The notes under the pieces are model-generated. The model saw only the letters and a program-made list of their open reading frames with translations. It had not been told where the DNA came from and made no database searches. A stretch of 64,000 nt of DNA. It comes from Isoetes taiwanensis (lineage: Eukaryota; Streptophyta; Lycopodiopsida; Isoetales; Isoetaceae). The position numbers were made by a program, and so were the translations under genes. Where the stretch lies: positions 34,267,166-34,331,165 of the forward strand of contig JAJEKV010000003.1 of the NCBI GenBank assembly GCA_021234155.1. Direction: 5' to 3'. Below are positions 34,654 through 44,256 of the stretch, one piece after another; positions within the stretch are counted from its first letter, which is position 1, and the number at the start of each line of letters is the position of its first letter.

Positions 34654-34694
34654 AGAAATTTATCGCGGCGGCCAAGGCCGCCCCGAACATTTCT
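34654..34694. repeat. GC foldback palindrome, full copy
   Basis: AGAAATTTATCGCGGCGGCC then AAGGCCGCCCCGAACATTTCT-type sequence. Outer arms AGAAAT/ATTTCT and inner arms GGCGGCC/GGCCGCC form a 41-base near-perfect hairpin. The same element occurs at 27355, in deleted form at 20050 and as a half at 41108. Confidence 0.8.
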
Positions 34695-34810
34695 CTTCAT
34701 CGAGTTGGTGTCATTTCAAGGTGAAATTTTTCGACTAAATACTAATAGGCAAGTATATTTAAACCCGTGAAATAAGTTTCTTTGAAGGGAAAATTTTAAA
34801 AATGCCCCTA

Positions 34811-37800
34811 TCTTCTTTTTTAAAATGGGAGGGCTTTGATTCGTGAGCCTGGAACGCCGCATGTAACACCGCATAATTTTTGTTGATTACCCTTTCTGTT
34901 ATATATGTCATGAAGAATGCAGTTGAAAATGCTCGATTGTTTCTTCATTTTTCTCCTCATTTTGCTCATTTTCTTTGGCTATTGACTCTTTTTCTTTCTC
35001 AATCCAGACTTTGGCTATCCTTGGTGGTTCTTTGCAGCAACAGTGTACCAGACTAAAAGGTTCTTCGCAGAGGTACATTGAACAAGTGCAAACCCCTACT
35101 TTGTACAAATTATAGATTTAAACTTTTGAATCTTATAAATTTCTGCACTTTTGAATCTTCAATTTTTAGAGAAAGTTATTGGTGCGAGCAATGCTACTTG
35201 GTGACTCTTTTGCTGCAAGCTGAGCAGGTTCATGTCATGCATCGGATCCACGCATCTTGAACGTTTACCTGGCGCATTAATAGAATTGTAGAGAACTTAG
35301 ATACCATGTGCATCTTTCACAAGGTATGTGGATTTGAACTGGATATATGTTGAACTGTATAGCAAAACTGATCTGTGTTTCTAATGCAAACGGGTGCTAG
35401 AATCCTCTTTAGGTGACATTGCGAGATGAATTAGATGTGTTTTATGTGGTAAGTCATATATGAATGTGGCCATTGCAACCCCATTTGTTTTCCTGTGCCT
35501 AATTGCATAAGCTTTTTATTTCTTTTCTCTTTTCCATCCACGAGACAATCTTCAAGGTCTACATTATAATGAAGATGTTATCATCATTCTGGTATCATGG
35601 AGAGTGCAGTTTGGGTAATTTAACATTCTATTAAAGTTTAGCTTAGTATATTTTGTTACTATGCCTTATATAGCCAAGGCGTAATCAACCTTGATCGTCA
35701 AAACTATGACTTTGTGTACAGATATCTATCCAAGCAGGATGACAAGATGACGAAGATATATTTTATGCAGTTTAATTAGGCACTAATGCAAGCTTTCTTG
35801 CTGCTGCACATGCATGTAGTGCAAGTTCAAACATGTTGTTTTTATCTGCCTCTTGCATTTCATTCTTTCGTTGTGATTGCATCCATCATGTGATATATTC
35901 GCATTTAAATGAGATTGGTTTCTGTCATATTGTTATGTGCCAACTTCTTACCTTCTATTCTCAATATCACAATGTTGCTCATGATATCTAAGGATGGTAT
36001 ATCAAGCAATGGATATCCATCACAATGTCGTCTTAACTTTGATTGTACCTCCCTCGAAAATGCCAAGGATACGAACTGGTTGTGGCTATTGAATACGAAT
36101 TTTGAACTTGCGCAAGGCCATTGAATACGAATTTTGAATTTTGCCTTCTTCTACTCCCAATCTGCTAGCCCATCTCTTGCCGGAAGACCAATCTGCATAA
36201 AGCATTTGAAGTTTGTGATCGGAAAACTGGAGCCTGGCAGAGTTGAGCTGTTTGATTTTTTTATTTTCATCATTTTCTTTGGTTGTCAGATCTGACCATA
36301 AACTTGCAGGACGTTCACCAATAGCTTGGGATCGTTCACCAATAGCTTGGGACGTTCACCAACAACAGGAGATTATGTAATTTAAAATATGTTGAAAATC
36401 AAGCCTTGACAGCTAATGGTTAGAAGCTCCATTAAGAATGAAGTGCCCCTGCATCCGAACATTTTGCGCTTACAAAAATTTTGCTCAATTCTTATGCAAC
36501 TAGAAAATTACTGCAGGAAATGGTCTGCAAATTCTCTGGTATTTCTCGACTTCCCCCTCTATTTGACTGTTCAAACAAGCGTGACTTTTATTGGAATTCT
36601 TTATCAACTTGAGTATAGAATTTTTATGATTGAGCAATCTATGGACTGGACATGGATTTGTGTGCCATCTATTTGGAATATTTTGTCTTCCTTTACTTAT
36701 TGTGGATAGCAAGGACATAATCATGGTGTCATTTTTGATAGGCAAGTAACATATATGAAATGTACAAATCTTTCTCTCCTGCAGCTGTACCAAGAAGATA
36801 TAGACAATTCTATATGTAATTTCAGTCTCATGGATGCTATTTTTTTGCCCTAGATCGAGGATCATGATTGTTAATGGTAGTTTGTAAAGGATAAAAAGTC
36901 TTTTCCACTTCAGCCTAGACGACAGCTACACACCGGTTTTCGACAGCATCATCTTCCATTTTTTGATCATCCTTGCAGCTATGTATGCATGAACAGAAAA
37001 AGTTGAGATATGCTGGTGAGAGGCTATAAGGATACCTCGAGGGTTGTATTGGAGAAGGCAGAGTATTTGTTTAATGATGTTAAGCAGAGGGTTGTACATT
37101 TTAAGGGAAAGAATAATCTTTAGGGAAAGGAACAACAATTTGCAAACTTGGCAATAAGAAATTTGAGAAACTGGGTTATGAGGTCAAAAGAATACAGAAA
37201 TGTGGAATAGAGAGTATCGTTTTATGGAAATAGAGAAGAGATTAGAGTGTCTAATATTACACCATGTTTATTACTGCTTGACGTCTTACACATCTTGGAC
37301 TATAGCCATAACCTTCTCAATGTTCAACCTTGACCCAATTATGTATATCTTGGGCCAATATGATGTTTGGAAGCACATTACGATCAATCCAGGAATACCG
37401 TCACACATTATTTATTGCAAGCATTATGAGGATGAAATCCACAACATGCTACAAAAATGGAAGATATTAAAAAAGAACACCTACAAATGTATCACAGCAC
37501 CATAGAAGTACCTTTGGCTTTTCTTTTTCATTCTATCATAATATACATTAACATTCTTTGATATATGAATGAACCCCCAGACGGTTTTCTGGTGTGGAAG
37601 TATCTATTATCACACTCAATTTAAACCTTATCAATCCAAGAAAGTATGCGTGCACATGCACCTATTTTCCACCTTCGATTCCACCACATACCCATTACAA
37701 TCACATGTGCCTACAATGCCAATATCCAATTTTCCACTACACTCCAATTGCAATTGTGTCGACTAAACATTAGATCTGCTATCTCCTACGAATCACAAGC

Positions 37801-38548
37801 ACCAATTGAAAAACCCTTTACGCTCGACACTCCATTACATCGAGCATAATTAGATTTATAACTCTTTATTCTACCTACAAACTTTATCACGTCTACTCAG
37901 TTCACACATCCACTAATAATGCCCGGCATTCTTTCTAAACGTTAAAATTGTCTATCTATCTAAAATTGCATATTTATTTAACATGATTTGTAATAACCAT
38001 AAGGTCTACTTTTGCCAAACATGTTACAATTGTTCTATCACTCATATTCTAAACATAAGCTGGCTATATATGCAAATTTTTTGCTTTTACCCATTTAAAT
38101 AATTCCAGCCTTTAATGTTATCATCCTAGGTTCTTTCAAAGGGTCCAACCTTTAATATTCTCATCGTAGTTAGAGGAACTAGTTAGTCCTCCTAGATGCA
38201 CCATTATTTCAAACATGACTCTAAATATACAATTCTCTTATTCCCCACCTTTCAATAATGATATACAATATTTTGGCATTGATCACCCATTTTTAAGTAT
38301 GTGAGATGAGGTATTCACCATTGCACATAGTAGAGAGGTTGTTACAAGCTAGGTTGGGATGGATGCAATTCAACGGATCATCCCAGTTCAACATTAATCA
38401 TGCAAACTAAACTTTACATCTTCACACTTTGATCCATCTATAGACATGGCAAATCTATAACATTTCATTCCACTTACAACCTCCATTACAAGCACCCATG
38501 ACACACATCCACAACTAATGCACGGCATCGCCGGGCACACGTTCCTAG
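34811..38548 (+). mobile_element. Complete non-autonomous Helitron (3,738 bp)
   Basis: The 5' end is TCTTCTTTTTTAAAATGGG directly after AATGCCCCTA. The 3' end is hairpin GCACGGCATCGCCGGGC (38520-38536), eight bases, CTAG (38545-38548), then TATTTTAGTATAATTG. Joining the flanks gives CCCCTA^TATTTTAG, exactly the uninterrupted sequence at 20189-20202 in copy 1. TC start, CTAG end, 3' hairpin and A^T insertion without duplication are all canonical. No Rep/helicase is encoded. It carries captured blocks from 28.7-29.4 and 31.0-31.1 kb-type sequence. Confidence 0.92.
36390..37180. repeat. Captured block inside the Helitron, with internal inversion
   Basis: 36390-36700 matches 28686-28990 directly. 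36705-37020 matches 29045-29390 inverted. 37024-37180 matches 30978-31130 directly. Three adjacent source pieces, one of them flipped, were thus joined inside the element or in its source. Confidence 0.8.
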
Positions 38549-40000
38549 TATTTTAGTATAATTGTAAAAATGTCCTTACATTTTTAATAATTGTTAAAAT
38601 GCCCCTAATTTTTAAGCACAAGAAGGTAGACCGTGAATTCGTTGCTGTTCCCCAGACCTTCTTGAAGCTCAAGGATTGCATTTTCGTTTTGAACACGCTG
38701 CTTGTTTTTACATAAGCGATTTTAATGCCGAATTTGCCCATTTATGTCCAGCCAGTGCGGTTTTTTTACAGGCGAAGTAGGCTAACTCTTTCATTTGCAG
38801 GACCTGAAGCTAATTTATCATAGTAGAAGCGGATCTGAAGTTGATCCGACAAAGTAAAGTGGATTCGGCATAGTAGAAGCTAATTTGACAAAGCTAATTC
38901 GGCATATGACATAGCTAATTTGTCACACTAGAAGTGGGCAGTAAGCTAATCCGGCAGTTTTAAAGGTGATTCGGCAAAACTTGAGGTAAACAACAGACGA
39001 TTTTTGAAGAAAATACCAGTTCTGGCAGTGCATACATTGCCGATTAGACATAGCCGATTTTGGGGCAATGGCTGTAAGGATGTCCTTCTGGAACAGATTC
39101 TGGCTGTAGAATGCAATGTCCAGCAAAAACCAAGTAAAAGTTATCGCAAGAAGATGGAGGCCATGTCTTCTGGAAAATTCTTGGCTAAAAAGGCCATATT
39201 GTTCTTCCTGGGCAGTTTCAATTTTGGCAGATTCGGCAGTCATTTCTATGTTAAGAATCTTGGCCATGTCTTGGGTGGTCTGTTTCAGATTGCCTTGTAC
39301 CAACGCAGTAAATCTGGCAGTCTCAGGCATTTTCATGCGCCAGTAGAAGGTCAACGCTGCCGAAACTGCTTCATTCAAACATGAAAATCAATCTCCACAC
39401 AAAATCTGCCTCTGCGACAGTGGACCCAACCGCCTGGATCTAAGGAAAAGGGAGGCCTTGAATATGCGATGTTGAATCCTGACGAAATCACAATCGAAAC
39501 TCTCGAAACTCTCGAAACTCTGGCAGCCATGAGAATTCCGACTCCTTGCACGGCGAAAACCACAGCAACAAAAGCGCCTCTGGTTTTAGTGTTGTAATAT
39601 TCAGACATAATCACTGCAGAGAGAGGATAATCTCCCTTGATTCCAAAACCAAGCCATTGATACATTTGGTTGAAGAGATCCCGGCTTTCCCGTTGATGGA
39701 TAGTAGCATGTCCCCATCCTAGTGCCGAACTGAGACAAAAAAAAAGAGAGCAGCGACTGGATACATATTCCCCTATTTATGCACAGAGTAATGGAGGAGC
39801 AAAAGGTTTTCTGGTCGCCATAGCCAGAGATGTGGCCGCCGGATCCATATTCTTTTTTGAGCACTTTTAAACCGTCAACCATAAACAGGGCCCTGTTTGG
39901 TGGCAAAGTAGGCTAGCCGCCATAGCCAAAAAAAACCTCACGACCTTTTTGTTTATTTTAGGGTTCCTAGGTGTCCAAATCTCTACCATAAATTCTCAAC
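38549..40000. repeat. Large duplicated unit, copy 2, right part
   Basis: Starts at the host T after the Helitron and matches 20195-20837 then 24720-25150, with no sign of the 3.87-kb insertion. It contains the longest PHT1 fragment in the window. Confidence 0.85.
38999..39720 (-). pseudogene. PHT1: PHT1 phosphate transporter fragment, copy 2 (longest)
   Basis: The minus strand gives [20 protein letters not shown] (consensus has GG before DYPLS), [20 protein letters not shown], then a triplicated TCTCGAAAC word, [11 protein letters not shown], and in a new frame [19 protein letters not shown] is duplicated next (39368-39376), shifting the frame, and the protein continues [38 protein letters not shown] and [20 protein letters not shown]. 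This covers roughly the middle of a PHT1 protein, from the signature motif in the N half past the central loop. It is a pseudogene; the frameshift is shared with copy 1. Confidence 0.85.
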
Positions 40001-40009
40001 CCTAAATCC

Positions 40010-41085
40010 CAACCTTTGGATTTAGGGCTGGGTCCAACACTTACACTAAAAATTTATAATATAGGATGTGATGTTCTGGATGTTAAAATGCAATAAAACC
40101 AGTTGTGGGCAAAAAGATTGGGCCATTGTTTCTGAAAAATGCTTTCAGATTGGATTTGACATATTTTTGCAATAAGCATGGGATCTAAACAGGATGTATC
40201 AACTTCTGAAGGTCAACCACTTGCAGATGAGAACCTAAACTCGGGGCAATTTTGGACCTTGGTGCAGCCAGCATGAGGGAAGAAAGAACTATGGTGTGGA
40301 TTTGGTTTGCGAATGCTCCTTTCACTTATATTAGGCACTCATATTGGAGATTTTTCTTTTCCTACGGGATGTAGCAATGACCCTCCTGCTTCTAAGCTAA
40401 TAGGTGTTGATACACCAGATTACTTTGCAATTTTCATCTTTCCAACTTTGCTACTACTGAAAGATTTTGCTCTCATTAACATTGGCTGCATAATAGAAAG
40501 ATTATACAATGGCCACTTTAGGAATTGGGTTAGCCACCAGACCACATGGAGGGCACCAAGGAAAAATGACATCATTATTGCTGCCATTAATATGGGCAAT
40601 TGTGTTTGGCATTCACGTTGGCTTGCAAGTTCGCTACCTGGGGACAATTGTTTTTTGTCACATCTACTGATGCTCTTTCCTTCAGACGCAGTACAACAAC
40701 ATAATAGAGGCGGAGTTATATGTAATGGGAACTGGACCACTAAGGATTTATAGTTTGATGAATATAAGTGGTCCTGCAAGTGAAGGTATTGGCATAGACA
40801 TGGAGTCAGAGTGCTTATATGTAATAGAAACCCGTGAGAAGAACATGCCTACCTGTTCGAACAATGCTTTTCACCACTTCACCTTTACAGGGTAGCTTAT
40901 TTGTTGATAGGTTAACGTGATACTTTAATGTGAAATATCCGTCTATTACAACACATCAATCTCAATGAATCCTTTTTCCTTTTATTGTTTTCTACTAGAA
41001 ACCTCTTTAATTTATATAACATCCCAAAATGCCAAATTCCACGCTTTTATTTCAATCTTGACGCTCATGAATAATATCTTGACAA
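40010..41085. repeat. Dispersed block R, copy 1
   Basis: A non-coding block found four times in the window (also 47420-48510, 58922-59558, 62402-63410), always just after PHT1 or LINE pieces. It starts in TAGGGTTCCTAGGTGTCC and contains ATAATATAGGATGTGATG. The open frame over 40307-40753 is not kept intact in the other copies, so I do not call a protein. Confidence 0.75.
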
Positions 41086-41107
41086 CTACATATCAATAAT
41101 ATCTACA

Positions 41108-41126
41108 AGAAATTTATCGCGGCGGC
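41108..41126. repeat. Half of the GC foldback palindrome
   Basis: AGAAATTTATCGCGGCGGC then directly TGGTGTCAGTTCGAG, a sequence like that found to the right of the full palindrome at 34694. The right arm has been lost. Confidence 0.6.
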
Positions 41127-42216
41127 TGGTGTCAGTTCGAGACCCAAGTATTATGAAGGGCAATTCAAAATGAATTTTTTTAACTAAACCACCCTCAATC
41201 ATCTCACTCCCCATCCTGCAAAAGGCAGTGTTATATGCAACAAAAAGACAATGGCAGTCTGGAGATTCAAAAGGCAACAACAAAGACAATTGACACAAGT
41301 ATAAGCTAGGGAAAGGAGGGGCCTAAACCCCCTGAGGCTACCATCTGAACCATTTTGCCACTCCAGAAGAGAAGAGCAGAGCATTGATATCATCTCACAG
41401 GTCTTTGGCCGCCTGACCAAAATTGCAACACATCGCCTTAGTTTTACATAGACGACAACACTTCAATAGAAGTTGGACTTATGCATTTTTTGACATGCAT
41501 TTCTAGTTAATCATCTTTTCCAGTGATGTAAGAAAAGTCCTTCTCCTGCCCCTCCTCGGATATGTTCAGACACAACATAAAGTGAAGACTAAGTTAATTG
41601 AGTAATGCTAGTGTTGTGTGTGCATTTGATCTCCCTTAAAACTCAAAATATCTGTAGATTTTTGGGGATAGTATATGGTCAAAGATCATATGCAAACTAT
41701 TCTCGCACATTCCAAATGAACCACATGACATCCAGAGACTCGGAGAAAAATCTGCCTGCAATATAAAACCTGTGTTAGTGTGATGGCATATATCCAAAGC
41801 CCTTTTATGGGGGTGATTAAGGGGCTTTCATCATTATACCTTTAAACAAACCTTAAACCCTAAGTTAAAACTGAAAATATCAGCTTTTGCAAAGTGAAAT
41901 AATAAATATCTAATAAGAAATGAGGATGCACTTTTACTATCTCTCAAACTAGGCAACTAGGCCTAGGCAACAGATCTCAGCCATGTGTCTGCACTTTTTA
42001 AATTACCAGTTACCTGGTTCTTCCTTCAACGTTCTCTGCAAGTAATATAGTATTCATAATTTTAGCACGATTCAGTCTGCTCTTCATTTAGCTCTGTATT
42101 TTGATAGATCGGGTAAACCCTCTTTGTTCTATCTAGGGAATCCATTTTTCAGTAGTTTTGCTTTCGCCCTGTGTCCTTTTTCATTAGTCCTCCAGTTTTG
42201 TATTGCGTTTTTTAAT
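41127..42216. other. Non-coding stretch upstream of the CIPK pseudogene
   Basis: No gene is recognised. The last 100 bases are pyrimidine-rich and may be former 5' UTR of the kinase; no TATA box is assigned. Confidence 0.35.
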
Positions 42217-42835
42217 ATGGATGATTTGCAGCCCATTCGAGTTGGAAAGTATGAGCTTGGCCGGTTATTAGGAACTGGAACTTATGCCAAGGTGAGGTTA
42301 GCCACAAATCTAGAAACAGGGGAGCAGGTGGCCGTCAAAGTGTTAGATAAAGGGAAAGCATTCGTTCCCCATATGGTGAAGCAAATCAAAAGGGAAATTT
42401 CTACAATGAGGTTGCTCAGACATCCCAACATAATCGAGCTCTATGAGGTGCTAGCAAGCAAGACCAAAATTTACCTAGTTATGGAGTATGCATCTGGAGG
42501 GGAACTCTTTGACAGAATTATGGAGCGAGGAAAAGGCGTGCAAAGATGAGGCAAGGAAATATTTCCAACAACTCATCAACGCCTCAAAGATATTGCCATA
42601 GCCATGGAGTATACCACGGGGATCCGGGGCCGAAGAATTTGCTTCTGGATTCAAAGGGAGATTTAAAGGTATCAGATTTTGGTCTGAGTGCTTTGCAGGG
42701 GTGGATGGTATGTTGCATACTACATGTGGCACTCCTAGTTATGTAGCTCTAGAAGTTATACATAGCAGAGGATATGATGGTGCAAAAGCAGACCTGTGGT
42801 CTTGTGGTGTCATTCTCTTTGTGGTGTCTTGTGGC
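42217..42835 (+). pseudogene. CIPK: CIPK/SnRK3 protein kinase, truncated and frameshifted
   Basis: From ATG 42217 the frame reads KYELGRLLGTGTYAKVRLA (glycine loop), VAVKVLDKGK (ATP-site lysine), MKQIKREISTMRLLRHPN-type helix C and [14 protein letters not shown], as in CBL-interacting kinases that act in calcium and nutrient signalling. A frameshift follows at about 42540. The next frame holds the catalytic loop as HGDPGPKN instead of HRDLKPEN, then [11 protein letters not shown] second shift near 42700 leads to [12 protein letters not shown] (APE changed to ALE) and [18 protein letters not shown]. Similarity ends at about 42835. The C-lobe end and the NAF domain are missing and no intron is seen. 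It is a dead fragment, possibly moved by a transposon. Confidence 0.85.
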
Positions 42836-42962
42836 CTCTCCTCTACAGTTTCGCAGCTTCCTGCTCGTTTACACTCTGCGAATTGGATCCTTTGCAACAA
42901 ATGGCGCAAAATTGCTGTCAAAACTGCCCTTCAATCTTCTTCTCGAAAATGCTCGAAAGGGT

Positions 42963-43100
42963 CATGTCTTGCCCTGCTCTACTCTGCCCTGCTTGAATGG
43001 GCCCTGTCTTGCCCTGCCTTGCTCTGCTAGATGGAGAAAAAGAAACGGGTATCCTGCCCGCAAGATGCACATCTGTGGTTACCCTGCCCGCAAGATACAT
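42963..43100. repeat. Short tandem words: TGTCTTGCCCTGC and CCTGCCCGCAAGAT
   Basis: TCTTGCCCTGC(C/T) with TCTGCCCTGC variants recurs five times to 43028. A 32-bp unit with CCTGCCCGCAAGAT(G/A)CA follows twice (43050 and 43082). Confidence 0.6.
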
Positions 43101-43405
43101 TTGAAGAAGAGCTCATCTGCAGGAACAGAGGTTGGAGCAGAGTGGTCGGAGTCTGACAGTGTGGAGCTAAATTGGAACTCTGATTCTGTCTTTGAAATTT
43201 TCCCCTCAGAGCTTAGGAGTTCCTGCATTTCATCCCAGGACCTATTTTCCTCATCCCAAGAAAATGGATGCAGGGGGCTCACGGAGCGGGCTTCCTCAGA
43301 GAACCCACATTGCTCGCAGAGGGCTTGTTGGGCGCCGCAATAAAACCCATCATCCCGGTGTTGCCTGCCGAGTTGTTTTTTCCATTCCCTGATCCGCTGC
43401 TGCAT
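43079..43405 (-). CDS. Ser/Glu-rich coding fragment ending in PADELFFK, hypothetical
   Basis: A 108-residue minus-strand frame ends with LSDSDHSAPTSVPADELFFK just before the 32-bp repeats cut it. The motif (S/Y)ADELFxKGxIxP is a hallmark of plant DUF1645/membrane-associated-kinase-regulator-like proteins, and the serine- and acid-rich sequence before it fits. The Gly after Lys is already lost and the frame ends six residues later. I treat it as a probable host gene fragment; the family is inferred from this short motif only. Confidence 0.35.
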   Translation of the reverse strand: MQQRIREWKKQLGRQHRDDGFYCGAQQALCEQCGFSEEARSVSPLHPFSWDEENRSWDEMQELLSSEGKISKTESEFQFSSTLSDSDHSAPTSVPADELFFKCILRAG

Positions 43406-43644
43406 TTGTTGTCGAACTGAAATCTTCGCACTCCGTGAAGGAAAATCCTCGCCGGTGTGCCTCCCTTTTGCTTAGGCTTGATGGAGCACTCACAAAGGGC
43501 GTCGATGCCGAGCTCCCTGCATTCCCTAGGAAACTCTGCCTTTGGTTGATGGTCGGAGCCAGTCGGATGAGAAGTTTGAGACCAAATCCAGCATGATGTC
43601 ACTGCATTTATTAGGTTCTATTATTGCTTGTAGACACGTGTCAC

Positions 43645-43720
43645 CACCAAAGAATAGAATAGAATAGAATAGAATAGGTTTTTAGCCTCCACGGAGACCA
43701 ATTGGCAAACAAATACCTTC
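43645..43720 (-). mobile_element. Short LINE 3' end with (ATTCT)n tail
   Basis: Minus strand: TTGCCAATTGGTCTCCGTGG, AGGCTAAAAACC, then five ATTCT repeats. Same family as 18788 and 52650. Confidence 0.55.
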
Positions 43721-43926
43721 AAACAGAAAATGAAACTGAATTATATATGAGTTGAAAAACCACTAAGAAAAGGAAGATAAAAACATACAACAATTTATGA
43801 CTCCAAGAGAAACTTTGTGAAGTATAATATTATATTCTCTCATGTCATTTACAAGTTCTCCGCCGGTCATGTACCCTGATAAAATATAAATATCTTGACT
43901 ACAAAAAAAAAAAGTTCTCCGCCTAT

Positions 43927-43954
43927 GCTCAGCAACGCTGGGCACCCTTACTAG
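43927..43954 (+). mobile_element. Helitron 3' terminus
   Basis: Hairpin GCTCAGCAACGCTGGGC, seven bases, CTAG (43951-43954), host T. The same terminus with the same downstream host sequence occurs at 48756-48783, so one insertion was later copied. Upstream, 43740-43917 also matches 48648-48750, except for a 67-bp extra piece with a duplicated AAGTTCTCCGCC in this copy. Confidence 0.75.
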
Positions 43955-44064
43955 TATCTTTAAGATGGCTTGAGGATCTCCATGGGAGTAAGCACACCTT
44001 TGGATACCATTGTCTTACAAAAACTATTAAATTCTTGATATTTCCTTTCATGGATCCTTTATGG

Positions 44065-44212
44065 CAGGACTAAGTTGTTTATTGCGATTGTTTTTGTGCT
44101 TTTGTATAGGCATTTTCCTAAGGGATGTTGGGGTCGTTGCATGTATACGAGGACTAAGGTGTTTATTGCGATTGTTAGTGTGCTTTTGTACATGTATTTT
44201 CATAAGGAATGC
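44065..44212. repeat. Direct repeat of about 84 bp
   Basis: GGACTAAGTTGTTTATTGCG (44067) recurs as GGACTAAGGTGTTTATTGCG (44151), each followed by a similar 40 bp. The paralogous locus at 48870 lacks this whole insert. Confidence 0.75.
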
Positions 44213-44256
44213 CATGAGCCGTACAACTTTGAAACCTTTGTACACCAGCATTGTAA

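Noticed and set aside
40307-40753. 148-aa plus-strand frame in block R
   Set aside because: The other three block R copies break the frame with indels and no motif is recognised.
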